From: JAXGMV01 sp040772085
GTDB taxonomy: Bacteria > Chloroflexota > Anaerolineae > Anaerolineales > Anaerolineaceae
Direction: 5' to 3'
Length of the DNA: 64,000 bases
Assembly: GCA_040772085.1 (NCBI GenBank)
Contig: JAXGYU010000001.1
Span: 806,001 to 870,000, forward strand
Below, in pieces: positions 25,164 through 33,749 of the stretch (within the stretch, counting starts at the first letter, position 1; the number at the start of each line of letters is the position of its first letter). The notes under the pieces are model-generated. The model did no database searches, was not told the origin of the DNA, and was given only the letters and a program-made list of their open reading frames with translations. A program made the position numbers and the translations under genes.

Positions 25164-26256
25164 TTTCCCTCCCGATCTCTGGTAAATTCCTTCTGATTAA
25201 ATCTAGCAAGATATTCATCGCCCATTCTTCAGCCATGTCCATCGGCCCGCCGTATGAGCGTTGTGTGGATAATTGCCTGCCAAGCAACATTCCGTTGATA
25301 TCAAGCAGGCAATGGCCTTGATTTTTGATTAAACGCACTATAAAACAATTATCGCAAACTTCATGCAGCGATGAAAGGATGATCGCTTGCGGAGGCGCTG
25401 AGTGCTGCCCGGTGAAACCAGTTTGCTCAAGCCGGAGGATAACACCGAGTTCCGTCAGCCGCTTCTGCACGACGACGGGCAGGGTCGCGGAATCAATACC
25501 AACGAAAGCGTCGCCGATCGCCGCTTTGATTTTCTTCTCCAGATCATCGAGAAGCACATTCGCCTCGTCCTGGTTTGAGGCTTTGGCGCCGAGCCGGATG
25601 TCGATCTGGCCGGAGTGGGCGGCAAGACCGACCGTTGGGTTACTGAGCATTTCGAATTCACCAATCAGGTCATCCAGCGCTGATTCACCCATCCCCGAGA
25701 CATGGAGAGTGCGTAAGAACACCTTTCCATTGGATGGATAAAGACGGGCAAGTAAATCACGGACCGCATTTTCATAGAGATAAATCAGTTCCTTGGGTAC
25801 GCCAGGAAGGGACACAACCAATTTGCCATCCTGGTGGACATAAAATGCGGGCGCCGTACCGACAGGATTTGGGATCGCCTGCGCGTTAGCAGGCAGGAAC
25901 GCCTGCCGTCTGTTATTGTCGGTCGCGGGACGCCCGTACTTCTGGAACCGTTCCTGTATCAGTTGCCAGAGCTCTTCTGAGAAGATGGTGGATACACCGA
26001 ATGCCTGAGCGACGCCATCGCGGGTCATGTCATCTACGGTCGGCCCGAGACCGCCAGAGGTGATGACGATATCAGCGCGCTGCAGCGACTCACGAATAGC
26101 AGTGGCGATGCGTGCCACGTTGTCGCCGACCGCCATCGTTCGATAGATATTGATGCCCTCATCACGCAGATACTTTGCCAGGACAGAGGTGTTCGTATCA
26201 ACAATTTCGCCCAATAACAATTCCGTACCTATGGCAATGATCTCAGCGTCTGGCAT
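25132..26256 (-). CDS. cinA: CinA-family protein with degenerate C-terminal PncC domain
   Basis: A 374-residue protein. Residues 1-170 are the MoCF/COG1058 domain: AEIIAIGTELLLGEIVDTN, ITSGGLGPTVDDMTRD, NPVGTAPAF and SLPGVPKELIYLYE. A KH-like linker follows (170-255). The C-terminal nicotinamide-nucleotide amidase (PncC) part is shortened to about 100 residues: the usual ESCTGG serine motif reads EQTGFTG (278-283) and the GVVAYSN/TGIAGP block is missing, so deamidase activity is probably lost. The remaining domain may keep ADP-ribose or NAD-related pyrophosphatase activity known for the N-terminal part of CinA. It heads the operon with the amidohydrolase-CYTH, glgA and malQ. Confidence 0.85.
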   Translation of the reverse strand: MPDAEIIAIGTELLLGEIVDTNTSVLAKYLRDEGINIYRTMAVGDNVARIATAIRESLQRADIVITSGGLGPTVDDMTRDGVAQAFGVSTIFSEELWQLIQERFQKYGRPATDNNRRQAFLPANAQAIPNPVGTAPAFYVHQDGKLVVSLPGVPKELIYLYENAVRDLLARLYPSNGKVFLRTLHVSGMGESALDDLIGEFEMLSNPTVGLAAHSGQIDIRLGAKASNQDEANVLLDDLEKKIKAAIGDAFVGIDSATLPVVVQKRLTELGVILRLEQTGFTGQHSAPPQAIILSSLHEVCDNCFIVRLIKNQGHCLLDINGMLLGRQLSTQRSYGGPMDMAEEWAMNILLDLIRRNLPEIGRENGSPSRTSVD

Positions 26257-26381
26257 GCAATCAGGTCTCCGTATATTGGGAAATAGTGTAGCACGGATTG
26301 TATAAAACGCAAAAATATCAGGCAGTGCGGGCGTTTGCTCATCAGGGGTATATATCTCAGGTCTCGAGATTCTGTTGATAA

Positions 26382-26387
26382 TATAAT
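26382..26387 (+). promoter_or_regulatory. -10 box (TATAAT) and adjacent palindrome before the amidohydrolase gene
   Basis: TATAAT about 50 bases before the ATG in the cinA/amidohydrolase divergent gap (26257-26435). About 12 bases upstream is an inverted repeat, ATCTC-N7-GAGAT, that contains TCTCGAGA and could be an operator. On the other strand TTTGCG-N17-TACACT is a plausible cinA promoter. All are inferred from sequence only. Confidence 0.4.
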
Positions 26388-26435
26388 GATAGAGTAAGCT
26401 AATCTATCAATACAATGTATCGGAAAGGAATTGAC

Positions 26436-27605
26436 ATGGCAGTGGTTGTGCTCACGAATGGTACGGTTGTTACAGTCACGGGGAAGACATTCAAAAAGGG
26501 GTCGGTGGTTGTCAAGGACGGCAAGATAGCTGAGGTGGGGGATATCAAATCGTTTCCAAAAGAAGCCAAGATCATCGATGTGAAGGGCGGCTGGATCACA
26601 CCAGGTTTGATCGATTGTCACACGCATATCTCTGTCTCGCCAGCGCAAAACACAATGCCAGCAACAACTGACAGCAATGAGATGAGCGACCCGGTGACGC
26701 CGCATGTCAGGGCAATTGACGGACTGTACCCGCGTGATGAGGCGATTGAAATCGTTCGGAATGCCGGTTTTACCACCTGCTACACGACGCCCGGTTCAGC
26801 CAATGTGATCGGCGGCACTGGAATCAGTTTCAAGTTGCGCGGCAATACCGCTGAGGAAATGTCCATTACGGGTAGTGAAGAGATGAAATTCGCTTTGGGC
26901 GAAAATCCGAAGCGAGTTTATGGCGCGAATGGCAAGATGCCTGTTACCCGCATGGGCACTGCAGCATTGATCCGAGAAACACTATTCAAAGCAAAGAATT
27001 ACGCTGAGAAATATGCAAAATTCGAGAAGGGTGAAGGTGACAAACCTGAATTCGACATCAAGCTGCATTCATTGATGGATGTTGTGAACGGCAAGATGCG
27101 CTGCCGCATTCATTGTCATCGGGCGGACGACATTATGACCGCAGTTCGGATTGCCAAAGAATTCGGTCTCGATTTTACGCTCGAGCACGCGACTGAAGGG
27201 TATCTGGTGGCTGAGGAACTCAGCAAAGCCAAAGTTACCTGTATCGTTGGCCCGCTGCTACTGACCCATCTCAAACGGGAAGTGTGGGGACTGAGGCAGG
27301 ACACGCCCGCGAAACTTCATGCTGCCGGCGTGACGGTGTGCCTGACCGCTGATGCCGGCACGGACACGCAGTTTCTGCCTACGCATACGGGCATCATCAT
27401 GCGCGAAGGTTTGCCCGAAAAGGCTGCGTTCGAAAGCGTGACGATCAATGCCGCGCGCGTGCTGAAGCTAGAGCACAGAGTCGGTTCCCTGGAACCAGGC
27501 AAGGATGCGGACATCGCCGTGTTCAATGGACATCCTTTCTCTAATATGACGACATGTGTATTCACCATGATCGATGGTGAGATTTATCAAAACAAGTTGC
27601 AGTGA
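26436..27605 (+). CDS. Imidazolonepropionase-like amidohydrolase
   Basis: A 389-residue metal-dependent amidohydrolase: N-terminal beta domain (LTNGTVVTVTGKTF, VVKDGKIAEVG), the metal motif GLIDCHTHISV, further ligands in RIHCHRADD and LEHATEGY, the catalytic aspartate in LTADAGTDT, and the C-terminal RVGSLEPGKDADIAVFNG. It belongs to the group annotated as imidazolonepropionase-like or prolidase-like hydrolases, whose natural substrates are often unknown. It is cytoplasmic, with no signal peptide. The start at MAVVVLTNG was chosen because AAAGGAA precedes it; an ATG 21 bases upstream has no ribosome binding site. Confidence 0.88.
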   Translation: MAVVVLTNGTVVTVTGKTFKKGSVVVKDGKIAEVGDIKSFPKEAKIIDVKGGWITPGLIDCHTHISVSPAQNTMPATTDSNEMSDPVTPHVRAIDGLYPRDEAIEIVRNAGFTTCYTTPGSANVIGGTGISFKLRGNTAEEMSITGSEEMKFALGENPKRVYGANGKMPVTRMGTAALIRETLFKAKNYAEKYAKFEKGEGDKPEFDIKLHSLMDVVNGKMRCRIHCHRADDIMTAVRIAKEFGLDFTLEHATEGYLVAEELSKAKVTCIVGPLLLTHLKREVWGLRQDTPAKLHAAGVTVCLTADAGTDTQFLPTHTGIIMREGLPEKAAFESVTINAARVLKLEHRVGSLEPGKDADIAVFNGHPFSNMTTCVFTMIDGEIYQNKLQ

Positions 27606-27674
27606 TCGGGAGGATACGAGCATCAAGTTAAATCCCATCGGCTGATGACCACAAGACTTTCTCTGCTCAGACTT

Positions 27675-27682
27675 GATATAAT
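27675..27682 (+). promoter_or_regulatory. Extended -10 (TGATATAAT, TATAAT at 27677) before the GT-C-like gene
   Basis: TG-N-TATAAT, an extended -10 pattern, 21 bases before the TTG start; no -35 is evident. GGGG lies between it and the start codon as a possible ribosome binding site. Confidence 0.5.
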
Positions 27683-27703
27683 CAACGCCACTGGGGTAAA
27701 GAC

Positions 27704-29851
27704 TTGAACGAAGCTAAATTAAGGACAATAATTCGTATAGCAGTCGTTTTCTTGCTCGCAGCTATTGTTGCCTATGGCATTTATCTGGCTGTTATATTGA
27801 AAAATTATCCGGGCTTTAGCTTGAGTTATATCGGTATCGCAGCCTTGGTATTCATTGCCTTGGCTGCGTTCTATTTATTCCCTGGTTTCCGATTCTTTCA
27901 CAAATTTATGGAAAATCGTACCCTCAGCCGGGATATCTTCAGCATGACAGGGGTGGCTCTGCTTTCGGTTCTCATCTACCTCCTGGTCATGAAACCCGCC
28001 TACGGCGACTACTACAATCCATTGCTGCTGCCCAAACATGAGATCAGTGTGCAGCCGGCAGGGGAGTGGCAGGCAGGGGAGTCGTTGGTCGTCAAAGAGG
28101 TGACGAACGGTTTTTCAAACATCAGTTTGGATCAGCTCACGCTCGCAGGTGAATGGACACGAACGGCTGAGAACCATCTGGTGCTCGCAAATCCCGTGCC
28201 CGGCAGCGCGATCATTTGGCAGGGCAGGGCTGGCACCTTTTTGAAGGTCCTGATCGAAAAACCAAAAACGGGCGCTGTCCTGGACGTTTTTCTCGATGGC
28301 AAGTTATATCAGGCCATTCAGCCGGAACAAACCACGGATGAAAACATTGAACTGATGATGACATTCGGGGACACCTGGTATGAGCGTCTTACGACCAAAA
28401 CTGCCTTACTCCTGTCCGCAGTAATTCTTGCCTCAACAATCTGGCTATTGTTGGCGTACGCATTTGCTGGTAAAGCGGACCATTCTAGGAAAATTCATTG
28501 GGTTTGGTATGCCTTGCCAGCGCTGATCTGCTGGACCGCGACATTCTTAGCCTTTTACCCGGGTATATACTCGCCAGACAGCACATCGCACCTTGAACAA
28601 GCCGTTACCGGTCATTACAACAACTGGCATTCGGTGCTCTATACCCTGATCATTCAGGTCAGCATGACGCTCACGAAGAGCGCCGTACCTGTGATTGTCG
28701 CGCAGTACGCATTGCTTGCACTCGCCTGTGCCTGGCTGATCGGGAAACTCAGCGCTAACAGCAGTAATCGCTGGCTGCCATGGATCCCATCCGTATTGAT
28801 CGCCATCGCACCGCCGGCAAATCTGACCGCGATCAGTCTTTGGAAAGACGTACCTTACACCATTTGTGTGATCACATTTACAGGCGTGGTTCTGTGGGTC
28901 GTTGAGCGTGCCCGGACTCAGTCAGTATCAAACTGGCTGATATTGCTGCTGACCATTCTGGGCAGTGCGTTAATATTGTTTCGTGAAAATGGCCTGTTCA
29001 TTCCTTTTGTCACATTATTAGTCCTTGGAATTGTTTATCGCTCAATAAGATGGCAGATGTTGGTCAGTTGCATTGCTATCGCGCTGGTGGTATTTATCTT
29101 TCTGAAGCCTGTCCAGACGGCCCTCAAGGTGCAGGATACGCGTAAATCCTTTATGGTCATCGCACATTATCTCTGGCCGTACTTGCTCGCTGATGATGCC
29201 ATGCCTGATGAGCAGCGTGCGTTTTTTGCCCAAATATTGCCCGAGGAACGCTGGAGCGACTACGAGTGCGGGACGGTAAATTCGCTAATCTTCCACAATG
29301 GTTTTCATCAGAATGTGATGGGGGCAAATCAGGGGAAGTCAGCGGCATATTTGTTTAACTACTTGCGCCGGGACCTTCGACCAGCCTTTGAACGAACCAA
29401 ATGCGCAAGTGAGATCATCTGGCGCATCCCGCAGCAGAATTATCTCTATCAGGCAGGGCATGACGGCTGGAAAGATGAATGGGTCTTCGACAACTCCGTG
29501 GGGCTGCAGCCTCAACCCAAGTTTGAATGGTTGCTGCGAAATTTCTATGAACCAATGCTGCGCGAGTATTCCCAGCATACATATTCATTCCTGTATACAA
29601 TCATGTGGCGGCCGGCAGTTTACCTTTACGCGTTCATTCTGCTGGGGCTAATCCTCGTTTACCGAGCGAATAATTTACATTATCTGCTGGTGATGATTCC
29701 CGCCATCGTTCAATCGGTGACCTTGATTCTGACGACAATTGCCCAGGATTTTCGCTATCAGTTCCCTGTCTACCTGCTCGGGATCATCTTTATCGCAGTG
29801 CTGGCAATACCGGTAATTGATCGAAAAAAGGATCCGTCAACCAGTCAGTAG
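27704..29851 (+). CDS. Polytopic GT-C-like membrane protein (DUF6020-type)
   Basis: A 715-residue membrane protein with about 13 helices. The first three helices are followed by an extracellular beta-rich insert (about residues 105-225), then a helical core with the acidic loop FYPGIYSPDSTSHLEQA and the following YNNWHSVLYTLI. Aspartate in the first large loop and the WHS segment are characteristic of GT-C polyprenyl-phosphate-sugar glycosyltransferases and their DUF6020 relatives. It probably transfers a sugar from a lipid carrier onto an envelope glycan. The start codon is TTG; no ATG is available near the N-terminus. It overlaps the converging dus gene by 15 bases. The substrate is unknown. 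Confidence 0.75.
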   Translation: MNEAKLRTIIRIAVVFLLAAIVAYGIYLAVILKNYPGFSLSYIGIAALVFIALAAFYLFPGFRFFHKFMENRTLSRDIFSMTGVALLSVLIYLLVMKPAYGDYYNPLLLPKHEISVQPAGEWQAGESLVVKEVTNGFSNISLDQLTLAGEWTRTAENHLVLANPVPGSAIIWQGRAGTFLKVLIEKPKTGAVLDVFLDGKLYQAIQPEQTTDENIELMMTFGDTWYERLTTKTALLLSAVILASTIWLLLAYAFAGKADHSRKIHWVWYALPALICWTATFLAFYPGIYSPDSTSHLEQAVTGHYNNWHSVLYTLIIQVSMTLTKSAVPVIVAQYALLALACAWLIGKLSANSSNRWLPWIPSVLIAIAPPANLTAISLWKDVPYTICVITFTGVVLWVVERARTQSVSNWLILLLTILGSALILFRENGLFIPFVTLLVLGIVYRSIRWQMLVSCIAIALVVFIFLKPVQTALKVQDTRKSFMVIAHYLWPYLLADDAMPDEQRAFFAQILPEERWSDYECGTVNSLIFHNGFHQNVMGANQGKSAAYLFNYLRRDLRPAFERTKCASEIIWRIPQQNYLYQAGHDGWKDEWVFDNSVGLQPQPKFEWLLRNFYEPMLREYSQHTYSFLYTIMWRPAVYLYAFILLGLILVYRANNLHYLLVMIPAIVQSVTLILTTIAQDFRYQFPVYLLGIIFIAVLAIPVIDRKKDPSTSQ

Positions 29852-30790
29852 ATCGTTCAGACAGGACTCAACGTCCTCCTTAGTCGTCAGCGTGAATAAG
29901 CTGGCCTTTTTTGCGCCGCTAAAATGAATGGGTGCCAGATATCTCACGAGATGCTTCCGAAATTGCTTGATACCCAGCTCTTCGCCATAAAACTCACATT
30001 GGCTATTAAGATGCTCTTCAATCACAGAGAGGCGTTCCCTCCGTGAAACAAGTGTCTCAGGCGGCTTATCCCTGTCAAAAACCCATGGATTTCCGATTGC
30101 GGCGCGACCGATCATGACACCTTTGCATGGAAATTTCGCCAAAATATCTTTAACTGCGTATAGCTTACCAATATCTCCGTTTATTAGCAGCGGCAGGGTG
30201 GTTTGGCTCGCAAGCTCTTGTAACGCTTGAAAATTAATTGGTTCCTGATAGGTCTGGTCAGCGGTTCTGCCATGGACAGCAAGGAGTTTGACGTTACTTG
30301 ATGCGAGGATCTTGGCGACTTCGAGATAATTCAACGCCTGGTTATCCCAGCCCAGGCGGATTTTGGCTGTAATGGGCACGGAAAGTTGTCGGGAAAGATT
30401 TTCGAAAAGGTAGCTGATTTTCTCAGGCTCTCTGAGCAGGCCAGCGCCAGCACCTCGGTTTTTGATTGCTCGTATGCTGCAGCCGAGATTGATATCGATG
30501 AAGTCAGGACCATATTCTTCAACCATCCTGGCTGCCTTGATCAAGCGGTCCATGTCGTGGTCATAGAGCTGGATACCAAAAGGATGTTCATACTCGGTAA
30601 ATCTGATCTTCGTCCTCTCAAACCTGCTGTGATAAATTACATCCACACCATTCACGAACTCGCTGTAGAGTAATTGAGCGCCAAATCGCTTGCAGACGCG
30701 GCGAAATGGCTGGTCAGTATAGCCATCCATGGGTGCAAGGGCCAGGATTGCCTGTGACGAGAGTAATTTGTCAAACGGTGAAAGAGTCAT
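29837..30790 (-). CDS. dus: tRNA-dihydrouridine synthase
   Basis: A 317-residue FMN-dependent Dus. It has LALAPMDGYTDQPFRRVCKRFGA, PFGIQLYDHD, DFIDINLGCSIRAIKNRGAGAGLL with the catalytic cysteine C104, AKIRLGWD, LLAVHGRTADQTY, LINGDIG and GVMIGRAAIGNPWVF. It reduces specific uridines in tRNA D-loops using NADPH. The usual GCP at the active site is GCS here, which is a tolerated variation as the cysteine is kept. A TTG-start 30 bases further upstream lies 5 bases after a TATAAT and cannot be excluded. The gene stands alone on its strand. Confidence 0.92.
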   Translation of the reverse strand: MTLSPFDKLLSSQAILALAPMDGYTDQPFRRVCKRFGAQLLYSEFVNGVDVIYHSRFERTKIRFTEYEHPFGIQLYDHDMDRLIKAARMVEEYGPDFIDINLGCSIRAIKNRGAGAGLLREPEKISYLFENLSRQLSVPITAKIRLGWDNQALNYLEVAKILASSNVKLLAVHGRTADQTYQEPINFQALQELASQTTLPLLINGDIGKLYAVKDILAKFPCKGVMIGRAAIGNPWVFDRDKPPETLVSRRERLSVIEEHLNSQCEFYGEELGIKQFRKHLVRYLAPIHFSGAKKASLFTLTTKEDVESCLNDLLTG

Positions 30791-30825
30791 TGCAATAGCT
30801 CGTCCATTTATTGATTTCAATCAGC

Positions 30826-30831
30826 ATTATA
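30826..30831 (-). promoter_or_regulatory. -10 box (TATAAT) for dus
   Basis: A perfect TATAAT on the minus strand in the dus/larA divergent region, 35 bases before the chosen ATG and 5 before an alternative TTG. Confidence 0.5.
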
Positions 30832-30863
30832 ACAATCGTGATATTGCCATGCGAAGAGCTAAG

Positions 30864-30971
30864 TTGACGAGAGATTATAGTTAGTCATAATAGTAGTTAT
30901 CGTAAACATGATATCGGGCAAGGAAGTAAATCTCCCCTGCTGCATTTAACTCATCCAAGTATTGGTAAAAT
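30864..30971 (+). promoter_or_regulatory. Two putative promoters for larA
   Basis: The distal one is TTGACG-N16-CATAAT (30864-30891). The proximal one is TG-G-TAAAAT (box at 30966-30971), 6 bases before the larA ATG, which would give a leaderless transcript; there is no Shine-Dalgarno sequence before this ATG. Nothing else is recognisable in this gap of about 190 bases. Confidence 0.45.
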
Positions 30972-30977
30972 AGAAAT

Positions 30978-32225
30978 ATGGAAACAATTCTTAACTACGG
31001 CAAGCAAAAAATCACGCTCTCCTTATCATCACCATTGGCAGAACTGATCAATCCTGTACAGACTGCTCCCCTGCTCAATCTGGCTGAGTTACCCGGTACG
31101 ATCGAAGCCGCGATAAACAAACAGGCGCTGGCAGAGAGCAAATCCGTCGCTATCGCTGTCAACGATAAAACCAGGCCGGTAAATTACCAGGCGCTGCTCC
31201 CTCCCCTGTTGGACGTGCTGAAGAGACAGCTTCAGCCTGAATGTCAGATTAGTTTCTTCGTCGCTTCTGGTACGCATAAGCCGATGCATACTTATGAATT
31301 AGGCCAGATTTTGCCGGATTCTGTGGTGAAATCCTACCCAATTCACGTGCATGACAGCGATGATCAGACCAATCTCGAATTTCTTGGCACATCCAGCAGA
31401 AATACACCTGTCTGGATCAACAAAGCGTTCATGCAGACCGATTACAAGATTGTCGTCGGGAACATCGAACCGCATCACTTTATGGGTTTCTCGGGCGGCG
31501 TGAAGACGGCCGCGATCGGTTTGGCAGGCAGAAAGACGATAGAGACAAATCATAGTATGCTAATCCACGATCCGCATACGGCCATCGGTGAGTATGAAAC
31601 CAATCCGATGCGCATGGACGTCGAGGAAATTGGCGACCTGCTTAAGGTTGATTTTGCCCTGAACGCCGTACAGAATAATGCCAAGGAAATCATCAAGGTC
31701 TTCTGCGGTGCCCCCAGGATTGTCAGTGAGAGCGCGCTGCCAACCGTCAGAGAGCTATGCCTGATACCCATCCAGCACCAGTATCCGATTGTGATCGCTT
31801 CCGCCGGAGGATATCCTAAAGATATCAACCTGTATCAGGCTCAGAAGGCGATTACAAACGCTGCCAAATTCACTGCGGATGGTGGTGATCTGTATTTGTT
31901 TGCTGAGTGTATTGAAGGTATTGGCAACGAAAAGCTGGAAAAGTTTATGCAAGGCGTGATGACGACCGCTGGTGTGCGCGATAAGCTTCAAACCGAGGGC
32001 TTCACTGTTGGCCCGCATAAGGCCTATCTGATCGCCCGTGACCTGGACAGGGTCAACATTCACCTGATCTCAAGTCTGCCAGCCGAGCTGGTCAAACTCG
32101 TGCTGCTGGACCCGCTCACGACCAGTTCGTTTACACGCGAAATGTTGCCTGCTTTGCCAGTTGATAAACCAATTGCTGTCATTCCGAACGCTGTCGCGGC
32201 GATACCATATTTCGAAATGTTATAA
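30978..32225 (+). CDS. larA: LarA family nickel-dependent lactate racemase-like protein
   Basis: A 415-residue LarA-type protein. Diagnostic segments are AVNDKTRPVNYQALLP, VASGTHKPMHTYEL, VGNIEPHHFMGFSGGVKTAAIGLAG, ETNHSMLI, and near the end VIASAGGYPKDINLYQAQKA. LarA enzymes use a Ni-pincer nucleotide bound to a lysine to interconvert 2-hydroxyacid enantiomers; the GGVK lysine is a candidate for that residue. The substrate may be lactate or another 2-hydroxyacid. The cofactor-synthesis genes larB, larC and larE are not in the window. It precedes asp23-nusB on the same strand; the next promoter overlaps its stop codon. Confidence 0.9.
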   Translation: METILNYGKQKITLSLSSPLAELINPVQTAPLLNLAELPGTIEAAINKQALAESKSVAIAVNDKTRPVNYQALLPPLLDVLKRQLQPECQISFFVASGTHKPMHTYELGQILPDSVVKSYPIHVHDSDDQTNLEFLGTSSRNTPVWINKAFMQTDYKIVVGNIEPHHFMGFSGGVKTAAIGLAGRKTIETNHSMLIHDPHTAIGEYETNPMRMDVEEIGDLLKVDFALNAVQNNAKEIIKVFCGAPRIVSESALPTVRELCLIPIQHQYPIVIASAGGYPKDINLYQAQKAITNAAKFTADGGDLYLFAECIEGIGNEKLEKFMQGVMTTAGVRDKLQTEGFTVGPHKAYLIARDLDRVNIHLISSLPAELVKLVLLDPLTTSSFTREMLPALPVDKPIAVIPNAVAAIPYFEML

Positions 32226-32226
32226 T
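32221..32226 (+). promoter_or_regulatory. Extended -10 (TGT-TATAAT) overlapping the larA stop codon
   Basis: TATAAT spans the TAA stop of larA, with TG one base upstream. It lies 36 bases before the asp23 ATG, which has GAGG at 8 bases. It likely drives asp23-nusB independently of larA. Confidence 0.5.
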
Positions 32227-32262
32227 CTGCCCTGTCCAGAAAAAATATCTGAGGATCTGACA

Positions 32263-32616
32263 ATGAATTTAGATGCCCCTGTGGATTCAAAAACGACCAT
32301 CACACCTGAAGTAATCAATACAATTGTGCGATTTAACGCCCTGACTGTTGAAGGCATGAGCGGCTTCGCGTCACAATCGACTTCAATGAACCGTTTGTTC
32401 AGCAATTCGCCCACCGATGGCATGAAGGTCGTGGTCGAGAATAACACCGTCTATATCGATCTTTTTGTCATACTGAAAAACGATGTCAATGTCCGTACCG
32501 TCTGCCGTAAAATTCAAAACACCGTCGCCAGGGCAATTACTGAGATGGTCGGTATGGATATCGGCAGAATCAATATCCACGTAGAAGATTTCGAATCCGG
32601 CTCCTCGCCTGAATAA
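32263..32616 (+). CDS. Asp23/Gls24 family protein
   Basis: A 117-residue Asp23/Gls24 domain protein: ITPEVINTIVRFNALTVEGM, SGFAS, GMKVVVENNTVYIDLFVIL, NVRTVCRKIQNTVARAITEMVGMDIGRINIHVEDF. The family occurs in Firmicutes and Chloroflexota, often directly before nusB, and is linked to envelope homeostasis and stress; its molecular role is not known. The start is set by GAGGATC upstream. NusB begins one base after its stop, so the two are co-translated. Confidence 0.9.
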   Translation: MNLDAPVDSKTTITPEVINTIVRFNALTVEGMSGFASQSTSMNRLFSNSPTDGMKVVVENNTVYIDLFVILKNDVNVRTVCRKIQNTVARAITEMVGMDIGRINIHVEDFESGSSPE

Positions 32617-32617
32617 A

Positions 32618-33055
32618 ATGAAATCACGCACCAAGGCCCGCAGCCTGGCGCTGCAAGTCCTCTATGAAAGTGACCTGACTGGACACCCGGCAGGCAGCGT
32701 GCTGATGCGTCAGGTTGAAGAGGAACAGACGGACGCGAAGTCAGCGGAATTCGCCCGTGAAATCGTCGCTGGCATCGTGCCGATCAAACAACAGCTCGAC
32801 GACATCATCGCCGAACACGCGCCAGAGTGGCCCATGGACCAGGTCGCTACAATTGACAGGAATATCCTCCGGATCGCACTCTGGGAATTTGCCGTAGCGC
32901 AAATCACGCCTATCAAGGTGGCGATCAATGAGGCTGTTGAGCTATCGAAGGTCTACGGCTCGGATTCGACCCCCCGCTTTGTCAATGGCGTGCTCGGGAG
33001 TCTGGCGAACAGGCATGTCGAGGTCAAAAGTTCCCTTGCACGACTAATTCAATAA
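32618..33055 (+). CDS. nusB: Transcription antitermination factor NusB
   Basis: A 145-residue all-helical NusB: KARSLALQVLYESDLTG at the N-terminus, then FAREIVAGIV, WPMDQVATIDRNILRIALWEF and the signature ITPIKVAINEAVELSKVYGSDSTPRFVNGVLGSL. With NusE (S10) it binds boxA of rRNA operons and helps antitermination. The length and motif order are canonical. It lies between asp23 and a lipoprotein gene on the same strand. Confidence 0.95.
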   Translation: MKSRTKARSLALQVLYESDLTGHPAGSVLMRQVEEEQTDAKSAEFAREIVAGIVPIKQQLDDIIAEHAPEWPMDQVATIDRNILRIALWEFAVAQITPIKVAINEAVELSKVYGSDSTPRFVNGVLGSLANRHVEVKSSLARLIQ

Positions 33056-33071
33056 AAGCAAATCAGGTTCC

Positions 33072-33731
33072 ATGAAATCATCCACCATCACCCTCCTTAT
33101 TGCCATGATGATCCTATTATCTGCCTGCGCCCTGCCAGGCAGCGTTCAATCGATGAATTCCAACAAAACTCAGGATATTTATTTCGAAGTCGAAGTGCCT
33201 AATGGTTCTCAGGACTCAGATAAGGTATATGTTGAAGTGATTAATCCTGATACAAATATGGCTACACGCAATTTAATGAGCCGCAAGGATATCAATCACT
33301 TCGAGCTCACGCTTCCCTTGCCAGATAAAAAAATTGCTTACTACCGCTATTTTCGTGAAAACACGCCTCCAGATCTTGAGACAGACACGAAAGGCGCGGT
33401 TATTTCACAGCGGCTGATTTATATCGACGCCCCACTGCATCTGCAGGACATCGTGAGTTCGTGGATGTCAGCGCCATACGGCGGCCCTGTTGGCAGTATT
33501 CAAGGCCTTATCACCTATAATGATGGTAGTCCTTCCGCGAAATTAATGGTTTCCATAGCAGGTTCGCAGACACAAACCGGTGAAGATGGGCAATTCGAAT
33601 TCAACAGTATCAGACCTGGGACGCACATGCTCGTTGTTTATAGCAGCGATCCCGCTGTTGTGCCCTTTCAACAGCAAGCAATGGTTGCTCCAAACATGAT
33701 CACACCAGTCAATTTGCAGCTCAAAAAATAA
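33072..33731 (+). CDS. Lipoprotein with carboxypeptidase-regulatory-like domain
   Basis: A 219-residue lipoprotein; lipobox LLSAC gives a mature N-terminal cysteine at about residue 19. Residues 35-130 form a beta-rich domain I do not recognise (DIYFEVEVPNG, INHFELTLPLPDKKIAYYRYF). The last 75 residues resemble a carboxypeptidase regulatory-like fold: VGSIQGLITYNDGSPSAKLMVSIAGSQTQTGEDGQFEFNSIRPGTHMLVVYS. It probably sits on the outer face of the membrane; its function is unknown. It follows nusB by 16 bases and precedes pckA by 18. Confidence 0.78.
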   Translation: MKSSTITLLIAMMILLSACALPGSVQSMNSNKTQDIYFEVEVPNGSQDSDKVYVEVINPDTNMATRNLMSRKDINHFELTLPLPDKKIAYYRYFRENTPPDLETDTKGAVISQRLIYIDAPLHLQDIVSSWMSAPYGGPVGSIQGLITYNDGSPSAKLMVSIAGSQTQTGEDGQFEFNSIRPGTHMLVVYSSDPAVVPFQQQAMVAPNMITPVNLQLKK

Positions 33732-33749
33732 CTGAAACAGGAGATGGAT

